Notes under the pieces: generated by a model | Database searches by the model: none | What the model saw: only the letters and a program-made list of their open reading frames with translations | Told to the model about the DNA's origin: nothing | Assembly (NCBI GenBank): GCA_004431415.1 | Contig: QPMI01000589.1 | Span: forward strand, 49,973 to 113,972 | Direction: 5' to 3' | Length of the DNA: 64,000 bases | Source: Cyanophora paradoxa | Taxonomy: Eukaryota > Glaucocystophyceae > Cyanophorales > Cyanophoraceae | Shown here: piece after piece, positions 1-10,590 of the stretch | How the letters are laid out: every line of letters begins with the position of its first letter | Position numbering within the stretch: the first letter of the stretch is position 1 | Made by a program: the position numbers and the translations under genes

Positions 1-1180
1 CGGCGGAGCCGCCGCGCCCGCGCTGGGCCGGGCCGGGGGCGCCGCCGCCGGCGCCGGCACGGCCGCCGCCTCCTCGGCGGGGGGCTCCCCGGCCGGCCCG
101 CCCCGCGTGCTCCTCGCCCGCGGCGTCCGCCGAGGGGCCCGCCGGGCTGCCGGGCGCCCCGCCTCGGCCGCGGCCGGCGCGGCGTGCGCTGGCGTTCCCT
201 GCGCCGCCGAGGCCTGCGAGGGCGTCAAGGACGCCTCGGAGAAGAAGCGGCGGAGGCGGCGGCGGCGGCGCACCGAGTTCGGAATGCTGGCGAAGCGGCG
301 CATGGACGTCGGAGTCGCCGCGGGCCGCCGCCGGCAGCGGTGGGCGCTGGCGAGGCCGCCGCCGCGGAGGCGCCGGCGCGGCCGGGGACGCGGCGGCGTT
401 CTGCTTGAACTTTCTCTGCCGCGCCGCCGCCGGCGTCGCTGCTGCTGCCGCGGCCGGCGCCGGCGTCGCAACGGCCGCCGCCGGGGCTGCGGCGGCGGCG
501 GTGACGGCCGGCGTGGCGGCTGCCGCTGCCGGATGCGCGGCGGGAGTGGCGGGCGCTGGGTGGCCGGGGCGGCGGTTGGGCCGGGGTGGCCGGAGCAACG
601 AGGGCGGCGGGCGGAGCGGAGGGGTCGAGGCGGGCGGAGCGGGGCAGAGGTTGGGGCGGCCGGGGCGGCCGGGTGGGAGCGGGGGCGGGGCGGGCGCAGG
701 GCGGGGCGGGGGTCTTGGGCCCCGCGGCGGAGGCGTCGGAGGAGCGGGCGGGTGCGATCCAGCGGGGCGGAGTGGCCGGGGCCGGCGCGCTGGCCGCCGC
801 CGCCGGCGTCAGTACGCTCTCCAGCGCCTCAAGCACATCCGTTGCCGACACCGGCGCGGCCTCCGCCGCGACGGGCGCCGCGGGGCCACCGCCGCCTCCG
901 CCGCCGCCGGCTGGAGGCGGCGCAGCTGGCGCAGCGATGCGCGGCCCGCCGCCGGCGCGGCCGGCGCGGCCGGCGCGGCGGGGGGCGGGGCGGGAGCGGC
1001 CGGCGCGGCCGAAGGAGCAGGGGCGGCACGGGTGGCGGCGGTGGCGGGGCGGCGGCGGCCCGGGCGGCCGGGGCAGAGGGACGGGACCGCTTCGGGGGCG
1101 GGGCACCTCGCCCGAGGGGGCGGCCGCCGCGGGGGCGCCGGGACGGGGATGGCGGTGGGGACGGGGCCGGGGGCGGGGGC
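1..1180. other. Low-complexity GC-rich stretch at left edge
   Basis: This stretch is almost entirely G and C, with Gly/Ala/Pro/Arg-rich reading frames open on both strands, so open frames carry no information. On the minus strand it continues the last recognisable part of the NIPA-like gene and may hold its disordered C-terminus; the frame open down to about 225 includes a short non-repetitive patch around 790-850 (a helix-like VSATDVLEALES segment). I cannot place a stop or exon borders with confidence. Confidence 0.5.
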
Positions 1181-2796
1181 AGGGCAGGACGGGGTAGTCG
1201 CGGGGCCGCTTGGCGGCGGCGAGGCCCGTCGTGGCCTCGAGCAGCACGAGCGCCTGCGAGACCGCCGAGGTCATCTGCGCGGGCGGGCGTGCGGCGCTCA
1301 GCTCAGCGTCGCGGGACAGAGAGACGGGAGGGGGCGGGGGCCTGCCTCGACGTTGACGGGCGCCGAGGCGCAGGCGGGGGTCAGGGCGTGCAGCAGGCGC
1401 TCCCAGCCGGGGCGCGACGGGTCCGCAGCCGCGCTGAAGACGCCGACGATGCGCGAGAGGCGCGAGCGGCGCCGCCGCGCCGGCGCGCCCTCGCCCTCGC
1501 CGCCCTCCTCCTCGTCCTCCTCCGCCGCCGCCCAGTCCTCCATCGCGACGTCCCCGTCCCCGTCGGCGCCCGCGGCGCCCTCGCGGCCCTCCTCGGCCGC
1601 GTCGGGCGCCTCGGCGCCGGCGGCCCAGGGGCAGAACCAGCGGTGCTCCTTCACTGGGTCCAGCGGCGGGCGCCGCGGCGGCCGCGCGGCCGGCCGCGGC
1701 GGGGGCGCCGGCGCCATCGACGGGAGCTTGAGGACGTGGTCCAGGTGGGCCGGCGGCAGGGCCCCGGGGCGGGGCCCGGCCGCGCCGTCGCCGGCGCGGC
1801 GGGGGCGGCGGCGGCGGCGTCGCCCTCGAGCTCCATGTCGGCCTCGGCCACGTCCGTCACGCGGGGCGCCGGGGCCGGCCGCGGCGGCGGCGGCGGCATC
1901 TCCTCCTCCTCCTCGACGGCCGCCCCACGGGGCTCGCCGTGCGCGCCGGCGACGGCTGCGCAGGCAGGCTCGCCCGCTGCGCCGCCGCCGGCCCCGCTGG
2001 CGTCCCCGCGGCCGGCGACGCGCTGCGGGGGGTCAGCCACGCGCGAGGGCGCGGGCGCGGGGCGCGGGGTGCCGCGCGGGACGCACGGGAAGGGGAGGCG
2101 GGGTCGGACTTGCGCGGGGTGCACGAAGCACGCCCGAAGAGCATCGTGTCGATGTCGGCGGCGCGCTCGGCCGGTGGCTCCAGCAGCCGCCGGTAGAAGT
2201 CGTCCACCTCGGGCGTCGGCTCGTACGCCGCGGGCGGCGGCGGCGGCGGCGCGACGCTCTCCCCCGCCCGCAGCTCCTCCGCCGACACGTGGTCGCCGGG
2301 GAGGCGCGCGGCGAGGCGGCCGCCGGGCTCGCCCAGCGCCCGCGCTCGACCTCCATCGGCTCGTCCAGCCGCACCGAGACGCGCCCCGCGCCGGCGCGCG
2401 CCTCCTCCTGGCTGATCTCCGCGGGGCCGCCGCCGAGGCGCGGACGAGGCCGGCGCCGGCCTCGGAGGGCGGCAGCTCGTCCCCCGGCAGGTGGTAGTTC
2501 CAGAGGCCGAGCGTGCGGCTGCACGTCTCGCACGTGAGCGTCACGTCGCGGATCGGCTCCCGCCGGTCGCCCGGCCCCGCGCTGCAGCGGCCGCCGGAGG
2601 AGAGGCGCCCCTGCCGCTCGGCGCGCCAGCCGCAGAGGGCGACGAGGGCGGCGGCGCGGCACCAGGCCGCCTCCATCAGGTGCGGCGCCTCGAAGCTCGT
2701 CTCCGTCATGAAGTGCGTCAGCGCCATCTTCAGCAGCGCCCCGACCCGCTCCTGCACCGGCGTCTGCGGGGCGGAGGGGCGCCGAGTCGGCGGCGC

Positions 2797-2859
<63 letters not shown>

Positions 2860-3617
2860 GCCGGGACGCACGGTAGCGGCCTCGAAGGAGCGGCTGAGGG
2901 TCGGGAAGGGGTACGCGGAGGCGAGGCTGGAGAGGCGCGCGCGCCACTCGGCGGCGTACTCCTCCGTCGACTTGTTCGGGAACTCGGTGAAGGAGCGCGG
3001 GCACGGGTTGCCCCGCCACGGGCAGTGGTCGAAGTGGCCCGTGCTCAGCGACGCCGCCATCTTCTGCGCAGCCTCCCGCGCTGCGGCCGGCGCGTGAGCT
3101 GGGGCTGGGGCCCCAGGTGGCGTGTGGGCTGCGGCGGCGGACCGGCTTGAAGCGACAGGTTTGCATCGAGGCGGAAAGAGCGCATGGCACCGCAGATGCG
3201 GCAAGAGAGCATGTCGGGGCCCTTGTTGATCCAGCCGAATCGGGCGCACTCCATCGCGCCGATGCTGTGGCGAGCGCGAGGCCGTGAGCAGCACGGCCGG
3301 ACGCTGCCGTGTGCGTGCGATCGGAGTCACCTTGCTGGCTTGCCGAACCACGTCGAGATGCGAAATGACTTGACGCGCTCGAGAAACGCGGCCCGATCCC
3401 ACGGCCGGCAGGACGTGAGGCTTTCTGACGATGCGTCGGGCGCAGGGGCCCTGTGAAAGAACGTGAATGAGCGCCAGCAGCGTCCGACAGGCCGAAAGGC
3501 GTACGATGGGCCGGCCGAATCCGACACGGCCGCGGCATCCGTCGCAGGCCGCTGTATGTACACCAGAGATGAGAGGGCCGCCTGCAGGCGCTGCTCCAGC
3601 TCCTCCGGAGCCGCCAT
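1180..3617 (-). CDS. NIPA/ZC3HC1-like C3HC zinc-finger protein, multi-exon
   Basis: Read on the minus strand the exons spell the NIPA (ZC3HC1)/Rsm1 pattern. The first exon starts at the ATG at 3617 (MAAPEELEQRL) and ends in a segment matching the family's 'PWDR..FL.R...F.ISTWF.KP' block (about 3,330-3,400). The next exon carries CARFGWINKGPDMLSCRICG (about 3,190-3,250), then GHFDHCPWRGNPCP (about 3,000-3,040), completing the first C3HC finger. A second Rsm1-type half follows: CETCSRTLGLWNY at about 2,500-2,540 and EHRWFCPWAAG...GWERLLHALTP at about 1,390-1,660. In animals and fungi this family acts at the nuclear pore basket or in cell-cycle-linked ubiquitination; which role applies here is unknown. 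A long Pro-coding GGC run lies between the fingers (2,801-2,859). Exon borders and the 3' end are approximate. Confidence 0.75.
2801..2859. repeat. GGC/CCG trinucleotide run inside the NIPA-like gene
   Basis: About 20 uninterrupted GGC triplets, read as a polyproline tract on the minus (coding) strand. Length-polymorphic triplet runs of this type are also assembly-sensitive. Confidence 0.9.
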
Positions 3618-3744
3618 GGCGCCCGAGCCCGACCGCGAATCGTTTTGCGTACCCAGACAGGCGAAACCCAGCTCGCTCAGCAGCCGCGCCAGACGCTTCG
3701 TGTACGTTTTTCTTGGCCCTCCGAAGCTTCTAGAAAGCGCAGCA
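3618..3744. promoter_or_regulatory. Divergent intergenic region, NIPA-like / ARD
   Basis: Only 127 bases separate the two divergent start codons (3617 minus, 3745 plus), so both promoters must share or overlap this stretch. No clear TATA box is visible. Confidence 0.5.
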
Positions 3745-4718
3745 ATGGTCGCCGCATGGTTCTTCGTGGACGACGGCACGAGCCAGTTCGAGGAGCACAG
3801 GGGGGCGGAGGTCACGCTGGAGGATCTGCGCGCCCGCGGCGTGCTCTACTGGCAGTGCGCGCTGCTTCCCCCGTGCCTCGCGTTGCGCTCCCTCCGATCG
3901 AGCGCTCCGCAGGCTCGACGCTGACCGGTACGAGGAGGAGGGCAAGCTCGAGGGCATCTGCAAGGAGCGGAACTACAAGAACCGCGACCAGGTCGGCGCG
4001 CGCCCCCTCGACTCGCTGGCGCCGGCCGATCGCGGCGAGCAGGTCACCATCACGCCCGAGATGCAGGGCTTCGACGACAAGATGAAGATGTTCTTTGAGG
4101 AGTGCGTTCCGAGCCTTAGCTCCAGATCCCCGCCCCGCGCCCGGCCCGCTCCAGCGGCGCGCGCCGGCGCCGCCCTCTGTCATAGCTATCGCGGCGCGCG
4201 CCGCTGTTCGCCGGCCTTAGCATGCGGCGAGCCTAGGCCCCGGCGGGTTTGCGGTGTTCTGTAGCTAACGGGCGGCTGGGCGGCGCGCAGGCACCTGCAC
4301 GACGACGAGGAGATCCGCTTCGTGATGGACGGCAGCGGCTACTTCGACGTCCGCGGTGCGCTTCCGAGCGCCGGCGCCGCCCCGGCCCGCCGGCGCCTGA
4401 GGGGGCGCAGGGTACCCGGACGAGCGGTGGATCCGTGTGGCGGTGGAGAAGGGGGACATGCTGGTCCTGCCGGCCGGCATCTACCACCGCTTCACCGTCG
4501 ACGCGCGGAAGAGCGTCAAGGCCATGCGCCTCTTCCAGGTCCGCATCCCTCGCGGCCCGGAGCAGGCCGTCTCTGAGGCGCCGCGCTCGCTGGGGCAGGA
4601 CGAGCCGAAGTGGGTCGCGATCTCGAGGCCGGCGGCGGAGTCCGCCAAGAACGCCGCCCGGCAGCGCTACATCGAGCACTTCAGCTGCCCCGCCCCCGCC
4701 AAGGCCACCCCCGCCTGA
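3745..4718 (+). CDS. ADI1: Acireductone dioxygenase (methionine salvage), 5 exons
   Basis: Five exons join cleanly: 3745-3854, 3913-3991, 4043-4101, 4291-4355 and 4411-4718, each intron being GT...CAG. The protein shows the ARD pattern in order: an N-terminal WFFVDDG segment, LYWQLDADRYE across the first junction, [47 protein letters not shown] and [14 protein letters not shown]. The metal ligands of this cupin (H-x-H, the following E, and the H of YHRFT) are all present. The enzyme oxidises acireductone in the methionine salvage cycle; the metal (Fe or Ni) decides the product in known enzymes. A C-terminal extension after [12 protein letters not shown] is Ala/Pro-rich. The 51-base intron 3992-4042 is a multiple of three without a stop, so retention would still give a continuous protein. 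Convergent with the VTE6-like gene. Confidence 0.93.
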
Positions 4719-4967
4719 GCGCCGGAGCGAGCGCGGGCGCGGGCCGGCGGCGCCGTCCCCGGTCGATCCGGTTGGCCTAGAGTACGTTACGTGCAGATGT
4801 GAGCGGCGGCTCGCCTTAGCTTAGCCGGGCATGCAGTCCCAGCGCGGGCCGGCGCGAGGCGGGAGGCGAAAAGCAAAGGTTATTGTACAGGCCGAGGCGC
4901 AGCTGCAGAAAACAGCGGGCTGCGGGCCGGCCGCGGGCGGAGGGGGCGGGGCGGGGCGGGGCAGCGG

Positions 4968-6428
4968 CTAGCGGAAGAGGAGGAGGGCGCCGGCGAGGAT
5001 GGAGAAGAGAGCCCCGCAGGCGGTGTTGATCACGTTCACCAGCTCGTTCGTCAGGTACCTGCGAGCGAAGCGGGGGCGGAGCTGAGCGGGGGGTACGGGC
5101 ACCGCGGCGGGGCGGGGCGGGGCGGGGCGGGCGGACTCGTAGCCGGGGCGGCCCTGGAGGGCGGCGCCGACGTAGCTCTCGACGTTGTTGGCGAGGAAGG
5201 CGGAGACGACGCAGACGAGGACGCCGGAGAGGCCGCCGAGGACGAGGCCCACGCGGGAGCCCAGCGCCGCGAGGAGCACCGATGCCGCCACGCCGGCCAG
5301 CGTCCCCTCCGCGCTCACCGCCCCCTCCGTGCCCCGCGGCACCACCTTGAACGACGTGATGAGGTACGTCGTCTGCCGGCGGGGCGGCCCGGGTCAGAGG
5401 GGCAGGGGAGCTGAGCCTGGGGAGAGAAGGGGGGTACAGCGCGCCTTGCCATAGGCCTTGCCGACCTCGGAGGAGACGGTGTCGGCCAGCTTCGTGCTGA
5501 AGCTCGCCACGTACGCCAGCTGCAGCAGCGCCACCAGCCGGTCCGCCGCCAGGTTGTTGTACCCTGCGCTGCGGTGAGGCGCCGAGAAGCTGACGGGCGT
5601 TGCGGGGGGGGGCACCGAAGACGGCGGGGAGGAGGGAGGCGAGGAGGGCGCAGGCAGTGGAGACGGCGGCGGAGCCCCAGACGTTCTCGGGGCCTCGCCG
5701 CCCGCCGCGCTTCTCCGCGATCCCCTCCGCCTCTTTCCTGCGGGCCGCGGCGCCTCGGCGGAGGACGGGCGACGGGCAGGCGGCGCCGGCAGACCGCTTG
5801 ATACCGATCTTGGTAACGGCGACGCCCAGGATGAAGTACGCCGCGACGACGGCGTATCCCCGCCAGTTGAGCGTCGTCCACACGACGGTGCCCAGCAGGC
5901 CGGCGTGAAGCGCGCCCTCGGGCGTGAGGGCCTTCTTGAGCGGGCCTGCGACCCTGCGCACACCCGTCGAGCGCATGTCGGGAGAAGGCGGAGCCGCAGG
6001 GGGCAGCGCGCGCACCACAGCGAGCCGATGAGGATGCTGTTGAGGATGGCCGACGCCGCCCAGTTCTGCGCGGCGCCGACGAGCGAGCAGGACACTTCGC
6101 ACGGCGTTGCCGGCGGCCGGCCGAGCGGCGTTATCCTCGCCTCCGATCCGTCGTAAGTGCGGAGCTTGCGGCCGAAAAACTGGGCGCGCAGGGCGGCCGA
6201 GGCCCGGTCGGCGACGCGCATGCGGCCAAACGACCGCTCTGATGAGTCGTCGCGTCCCAAAAACCGCCGCGGGGCCGCCGCCTGGCCGAGCGAGCCAAAC
6301 AGAGCTGCATGCCTAGCTACCCGCGGCCGAGGCTGATCGATGACGCCGCAGGTACACGAAGTCGATGCTGCGGCAGAGTCCCGCGTCCTTGCCGGCCGGA
6401 GCGCGCCGGAAACCACAAACGAGGCCAT
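4968..6428 (-). CDS. VTE6: DUF92 membrane protein, VTE6-type phytyl-phosphate kinase
   Basis: The exons read the DUF92/TMEM19 family: LTPEGALHAGLLGTVVW with NWRGYAVVAAYFILG and TKIGIKR (about 5,800-5,960), then KEAEGIAEKRGGRRGPENVW (about 5,690-5,750), STKLADTVSSEVGKAYGK (about 5,450-5,510), TSFKVVPRGTEGAVSAEGTL (about 5,290-5,350) and a last exon ending YLTNELVNVINTACGALFS before the stop at 4968. In plants VTE6 phosphorylates phytyl phosphate to phytyl diphosphate in the plastid envelope, recycling chlorophyll phytol for vitamin E and K1. The polypeptide is a chain of hydrophobic segments, as expected. The start is taken as the ATG at 6428; about 80-100 Ser/Ala/Arg-rich residues precede the first membrane segment, as in a plastid targeting region. 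At least four short introns interrupt the gene; their borders are read by eye. Non-plastid DUF92 proteins are the alternative. Confidence 0.85.
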
Positions 6429-6518
6429 CGCAACTTCTTTGCTGTGTACCCCCACCCGGCACTTTGCGAAACAAAGCAACCTGCATTCAGCACTCCGCGC
6501 GCCTCTACAGCCGCGGGA

Positions 6519-7611
6519 ATGAACGTTATACGTGACCTCCTGCCCTCGGCACACCCCGAGGAGAAGCTCTTCGAGCCTCCTCCGCCGCGTGAGCTTCCCT
6601 CGCGCCGAGCGCACGATTAAATCGCCCTCCTTAACTCACTTCATGTTTGTAGGAGTGCGGGACGAGGGGACGCAGACTGACGAGGAGGGCGAGATTCGAG
6701 ACGCGTACGAGCGCGCGCGGGGCCAGGAGTCCGGCGTCTCCAGCGTGGGCGCCCACGCGGACTCGGAGCGGGAGATCGGCGACGAGGCCGACGATGACGC
6801 TGCCTCTGACGCCGACCTGGCGGAGATCATGCACTACGAGCAGCGCGGCGCGCGACCGCGTCGCGCCGCTCGCGGCGTGCAGGAGCTGCAGGAGATGAAG
6901 GAGGTCGCGTGCGCGGCGCCCTCCGAGCTCAGCCTCGCGGGTGCGCCGCGATGCGCCGCTCGCTCCGATCCTCGGCGTCGCGCTGCCGACACGCGCGCCC
7001 CGCGCTTCCCCTCTTAGCGCGTTCCCGCGCACGCTCCTCAGCTGCTGGCGTGGCTGCTGCGGGCGCTGCGGGTGCGGCAGCGGGAACCATCGGCGCGGGT
7101 GCTGCCCTGGCCTGCGCGCTGCCGCGCGTCCCGCGCGCTTCGCTCTCACAAGGCGCCGCCCTCGCCCTCAGCCGTGCTGTGCCTCATGATGGACCCTGGC
7201 ATGACCGGCGGAACGTCCTACCGCATGCTGCCGGTGCGCCCCTCCCCTCCCCTCGCCTGGCCTTCCGCCCGGCCTCTGGCAATCGCCTCTGCTGACGCGC
7301 GAGCACCAGGTCGTGTTCGGAGTGCTCCTGGGCGCCATCGTCCTCGGTCCGCATCGGCCCGCGCCGCGCCGCGACGTCCTCGCGCACGCGCACCGAGACG
7401 CCTCGCAGGGGCCGGCGCGGCGACGATGATCGGGACGGGGACCTCGGACCTCGAGCACGAGGCGGAGCTCGCGGAGGAGGAGCGCGAGTACGGCCCCGCG
7501 GCCGCCGCCGGCGCGGCGGCGGGCGAGGCCGGCGACGCCAGCGCCGGCCGCGCGAGCTCGAGCAACGGCGAGGCGCCCTTCCTCTGCCCGGGGCCCAGCG
7601 TCGTCAAGTGA
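6519..7611 (+). CDS. Unrecognised glycine-zipper membrane protein, spliced
   Basis: Starts at the ATG at 6519, 90 bases from the divergent VTE6-like start. Exon 1 (6519-6588) joins exon 2 (6653-6940) in frame and gives a very acidic region (DEGTQTDEEGEIRDAYERA..., EREIGDEADDDAASDADLAE). The next exon at 7042 encodes an Ala/Gly-rich hydrophobic stretch (AGVAAAGAAGAAAGTIGAG). Around 7,305-7,440 a second one (VVFGVLLGAIVLGAGAATMI) has G-x3-G spacing typical of glycine-zipper membrane helices. The tail (DLEHEAELAEEEREYG, then a Ser/Ala-rich end SVVK) is acidic again. I do not recognise the family. The middle exons, around 7,100-7,310, are uncertain. Confidence 0.55.
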
Positions 7612-8161
7612 GGCCCTGAGGCGCGCGCCGCCGCGCGCTCCGAGACTCCCCATGTTCTCGCCCTTTGTTGTACATGTTTCAGCTATTATAGCGCAGCTCT
7701 CGGGCCCCGCGTCCTGCCCCAGGCTGTGTCCTTCCAGTTTTGATCTTCAGCTAGCACTGTACATGTGTGCCGCCGTTTTGAACGCTGTAGATCTATAGCT
7801 AGCGCTTGAGTTCGACCTCGAGCCCTGCAGCTGCATGCGCAGCTGCAGGCTCGAGTCTCCCTTCTAGTCGATTTTCGGAATTGCAGTCGCATTTGGAATT
7901 TGCAGTCGATCCTCGCGATCGGCATTCATGGTCAATTTTCAAAGTTGGTAGAAATCCGATGATCCGATCTTCGGTAGGAATTCAAACTCGTAGGTGCCTG
8001 CTTTAATTATACAGTAACAATATATGTACAGTGCCTCAGCTGCAGCAGCCGTGGTCATGACTCTGAAGAAATCAACACTACGTATACTACTATAGCTACA
8101 ACTCGTAGACTCTAGTAGACCCTGGGACCGTTAAAAACGCTACTATAGCTAACTGTACAAG
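7612..8161. other. Intergenic, lower-GC, palindromic
   Basis: No convincing gene. The base composition drops clearly. A near-perfect palindrome built on GCAGCTGCATGCGCAGCTGC lies at about 7,826-7,846, and many CTAG/AGCT words follow. It sits between the ends of two convergent genes, so terminators or polyadenylation signals may lie here. Confidence 0.5.
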
Positions 8162-10323
8162 CTAGACGCTTCCGTGCAAGATAGGGCGATGTACATGCAC
8201 GTATCCCAACGCTACACTCTCCGCTCGGCGCCATCTCGCTTCGTACGTCTGCGTGGCCCGGAAGGCCCCGGCTGGCAACCGCCCGGCGAGCTCTGCCCCG
8301 AGCGGCCCTGCCGCTCGAAGGCTCTCCCACAGCCGCAACCGCCGCACCCGCTCGCGCGCCGGGCCTCCGTCGTCCTTGCCTGCATTGCGCTCGTAATCCA
8401 CGTCCGAGTCGTCTATGAAGAAGACGGCGGCTGAGCGGAGGACGGGCGCGGCGGCCGCCAGCAGGCGCCGTAGGGCTTCGCCGTAGGGGCCCCAGTCCTC
8501 GGTACGAGGCCAGCGGCTTTCCGTGCCGCCGCAGATAACTGCAAGTCAGATCGTCAGACGACGGGCGGACTGCGCGCGCCTAATTCGAAGCCTAGAAGGC
8601 TTATGTAATTAATATAAGCGCCTCCACGAGCGCGCATCACCTCGAAGACTAGAGCTCTCGAGCTAGAAGCGCGCACCTAGGAGGAGGTCGAGGTGGCGGA
8701 GGCTCGACGACCGCTCGAGGGCGTCCGCGAGGCCGTGCAGGACCTCCGTGTCGACTGCCGAGCCGGCGCTGCAAGCGTACGAGAGCTCCGCGAGCTTCGG
8801 GCAGGCGCCCAGGCAGGCCACGGCCTCCCGCGCCTGTGCGAGCTCCTGGCCATCGTACTTGATCTGCCAATCGCAGTGTGAGCGCTCGTCGCACGCTTGT
8901 GCCGCTTGCGAGTGTCGCACGAGGGAGAGGCCCTTTGTGAACAGGAGGCGCTCGAGGCTTCGCATGGCCGGCAGCGCCCGCATCGTAGCAGGCGCAAAAT
9001 CAGCCCCACGGCACCAGGTGCCGGCGCCGTCATCGTCTGAAATTTGCTCTGGAATACTGATCGAAAGCTCGAGTGAGGGAACTCCACGCAAGGCGTTTGG
9101 GGCCGGGATCGGGGCTCACGTGTCACCGAGGATGCGCAGGTTCCGCCCAGCCGGGCTGGCGGCGAACTCGGCAAAGCCAGAACCGAGTATCAGAGTGTTG
9201 TGGCACCACAAACGCAGCTCTTCCAACTGCCAGAGAGAGTGAGCCCGGAATCTAAATCTAGATCTAGCTAATTATATAAGAGCCGAGGGGGTGGGGGGGG
9301 CGGGGGGGCGGGGGGGGGGGGGGGGGGGGGCACCTTCGAGAGTGATGACAGACCAACAAGAGCGTCGTCGTTCAACGGGCGGATCCACAAACGCTGCAGG
9401 GCGGGGCACGAGGCCGCAATGGCGGCTGCATGTTGTTGATCGATGCGTATGGAGTTCGGAAGGAGCAGCAGCTGGAGGCGGGAGAAGGGCGCGAGCGCGT
9501 GGCGGAGCGCCCCCCCGCTGATGCCGGCCGCGATCTCCTCTTCCTCCTCGATGTGATCATCGTCCACCGGGCGATCATCATCCGCGATGATGAGGCTGGA
9601 CAAGTGCACGTGGCTCGTTGTCGAACGCGGTGGCTGCAGCGCGCGCAGCGTGCTGAATAACTGCGAAGGAATGATGCAGCGGCAAATTTCATACAGATGC
9701 TGAAGCTGCTGACGGTCGATGTCGACGTCTCGCGAAAGGCGCTCTAGATCCAGGTTCGGCACGCGGTGGAAGACAGCGACGTGCCGGAGGCCCCCCGCCG
9801 CCAACACGCACGCCCGAAGAGCGTCGTGCGCCGCGTGCCCGGGCGCATCGACTTCGGCTTCCGCGAGTAGCTCCTCATTGAGCGCACTGGTTGTGGGTGT
9901 GTCGTCAGGGCTGCTGCTGCGCATGCGGTCGACGTCGACGTCGAGATCCAGATCTAGATAATTGATGTCGAGCTCCACGGCCGCCGCCCCGCCGCGTCGC
10001 AGCCGCAGCCGCCCGCTCCGCACGACCGCTGCTAGTGTTCTGAACGTTTCTGGGCGCGTCCCGTCCACCTGCAGCTCGCACCACTCGATCTCCTCCACAA
10101 GCCGCCGCCACTTGCGGCACGCCTGCCGCGCCGTCCGCCAAGCCTCGGCCGCGCCGAGGTGTTCGCTGAAGATGCGCTCCAACAGCGCGTCCGGGAGCAC
10201 GTCAATGACGCTGCCGTACGCGTCTGTGTCTGTCACCGAGCTTTTCGCGGCTGCTGCTGCTGCTGAAGAAGAAGCCTGTCCCGCATCGATATCGGGTCTG
10301 GCGCGCTTCGTACTCGGCTCCAT
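8162..10323 (-). CDS. F-box protein F1 (family 1), multi-exon
   Basis: Exon 1 runs from the ATG at 10323 (MEPSTKRARPDIDAG) to about 9334. It opens with a nuclear-type basic patch (KRARP), then a clear F-box: IDVLPDALLERIFSEHLG with AWRTARQACRKWRRLVEEI. LRR-like segments follow (for example CPALQRLWIRPLNDDALVGL). Later exons hold ILGSGFAEFAASPAGRNLRI (about 9,130-9,230), MRALPAMRSLERLLF and LADALERSSSLRHLDLLLG (about 8,680-8,980), and a last exon with LWESLRAAGPLGAELAGR, stopping at 8162. Two paralogues with the same exon order lie at 17,897-19,845 (F2) and 24,440-26,487 (F3). F-box proteins recruit substrates to SCF ubiquitin ligases; the substrate is unknown. The intron after exon 1 holds a ~33-base G run. 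Confidence 0.8.
9297..9330. repeat. Poly-G run (C run on coding strand) in F1 intron
   Basis: A run of roughly 33 G broken by two C, right after the donor of the first F1 intron. The equivalent intron of F3 has no such run. G-quadruplex formation is possible, and its length should be treated as approximate. Confidence 0.8.
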
Positions 10324-10590
10324 GACGCTGCGCCGAGCGAAGTGAGTCAGACATCGGCGAGCGACCGCGCACTTCGCTCCACGAACGCACTTCGCACGCT
10401 TTCAAAATGATCTAACCGCGCCCCCGGCGCCACAGTGAACGTTTCGGGGCTCTTCAAGTAGCCGGCATATGCAGATGCAGCCGCAGAGCCAAGGGCGACT
10501 GCGGCGAAAGCTGGGGGGACGAGCCCGAGACGGCTACGTATACGCAAGCCGACCAAGCCGAGTCTAGAAGCTTAAGCTTAAGACAGACGG
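10324..10590. promoter_or_regulatory. Divergent intergenic region, F1 / LRR gene
   Basis: About 270 bases between two divergent starts. No TATA-like box is evident. The similar sequence just upstream of the F2 and F3 starts (CACTTCGCTC words and 'gagacgg...cgagcccg' blocks) shows that the 5' flanks of the F family were duplicated together with the genes. Confidence 0.45.

Noticed and set aside
107-2497. Very long plus-strand frames with Arg/Gly/Ala-rich products
   Set aside because: In such GC-rich DNA stop codons are rare on all frames. The minus strand here spells a recognisable C3HC zinc-finger gene, so the plus-strand frames are shadows.
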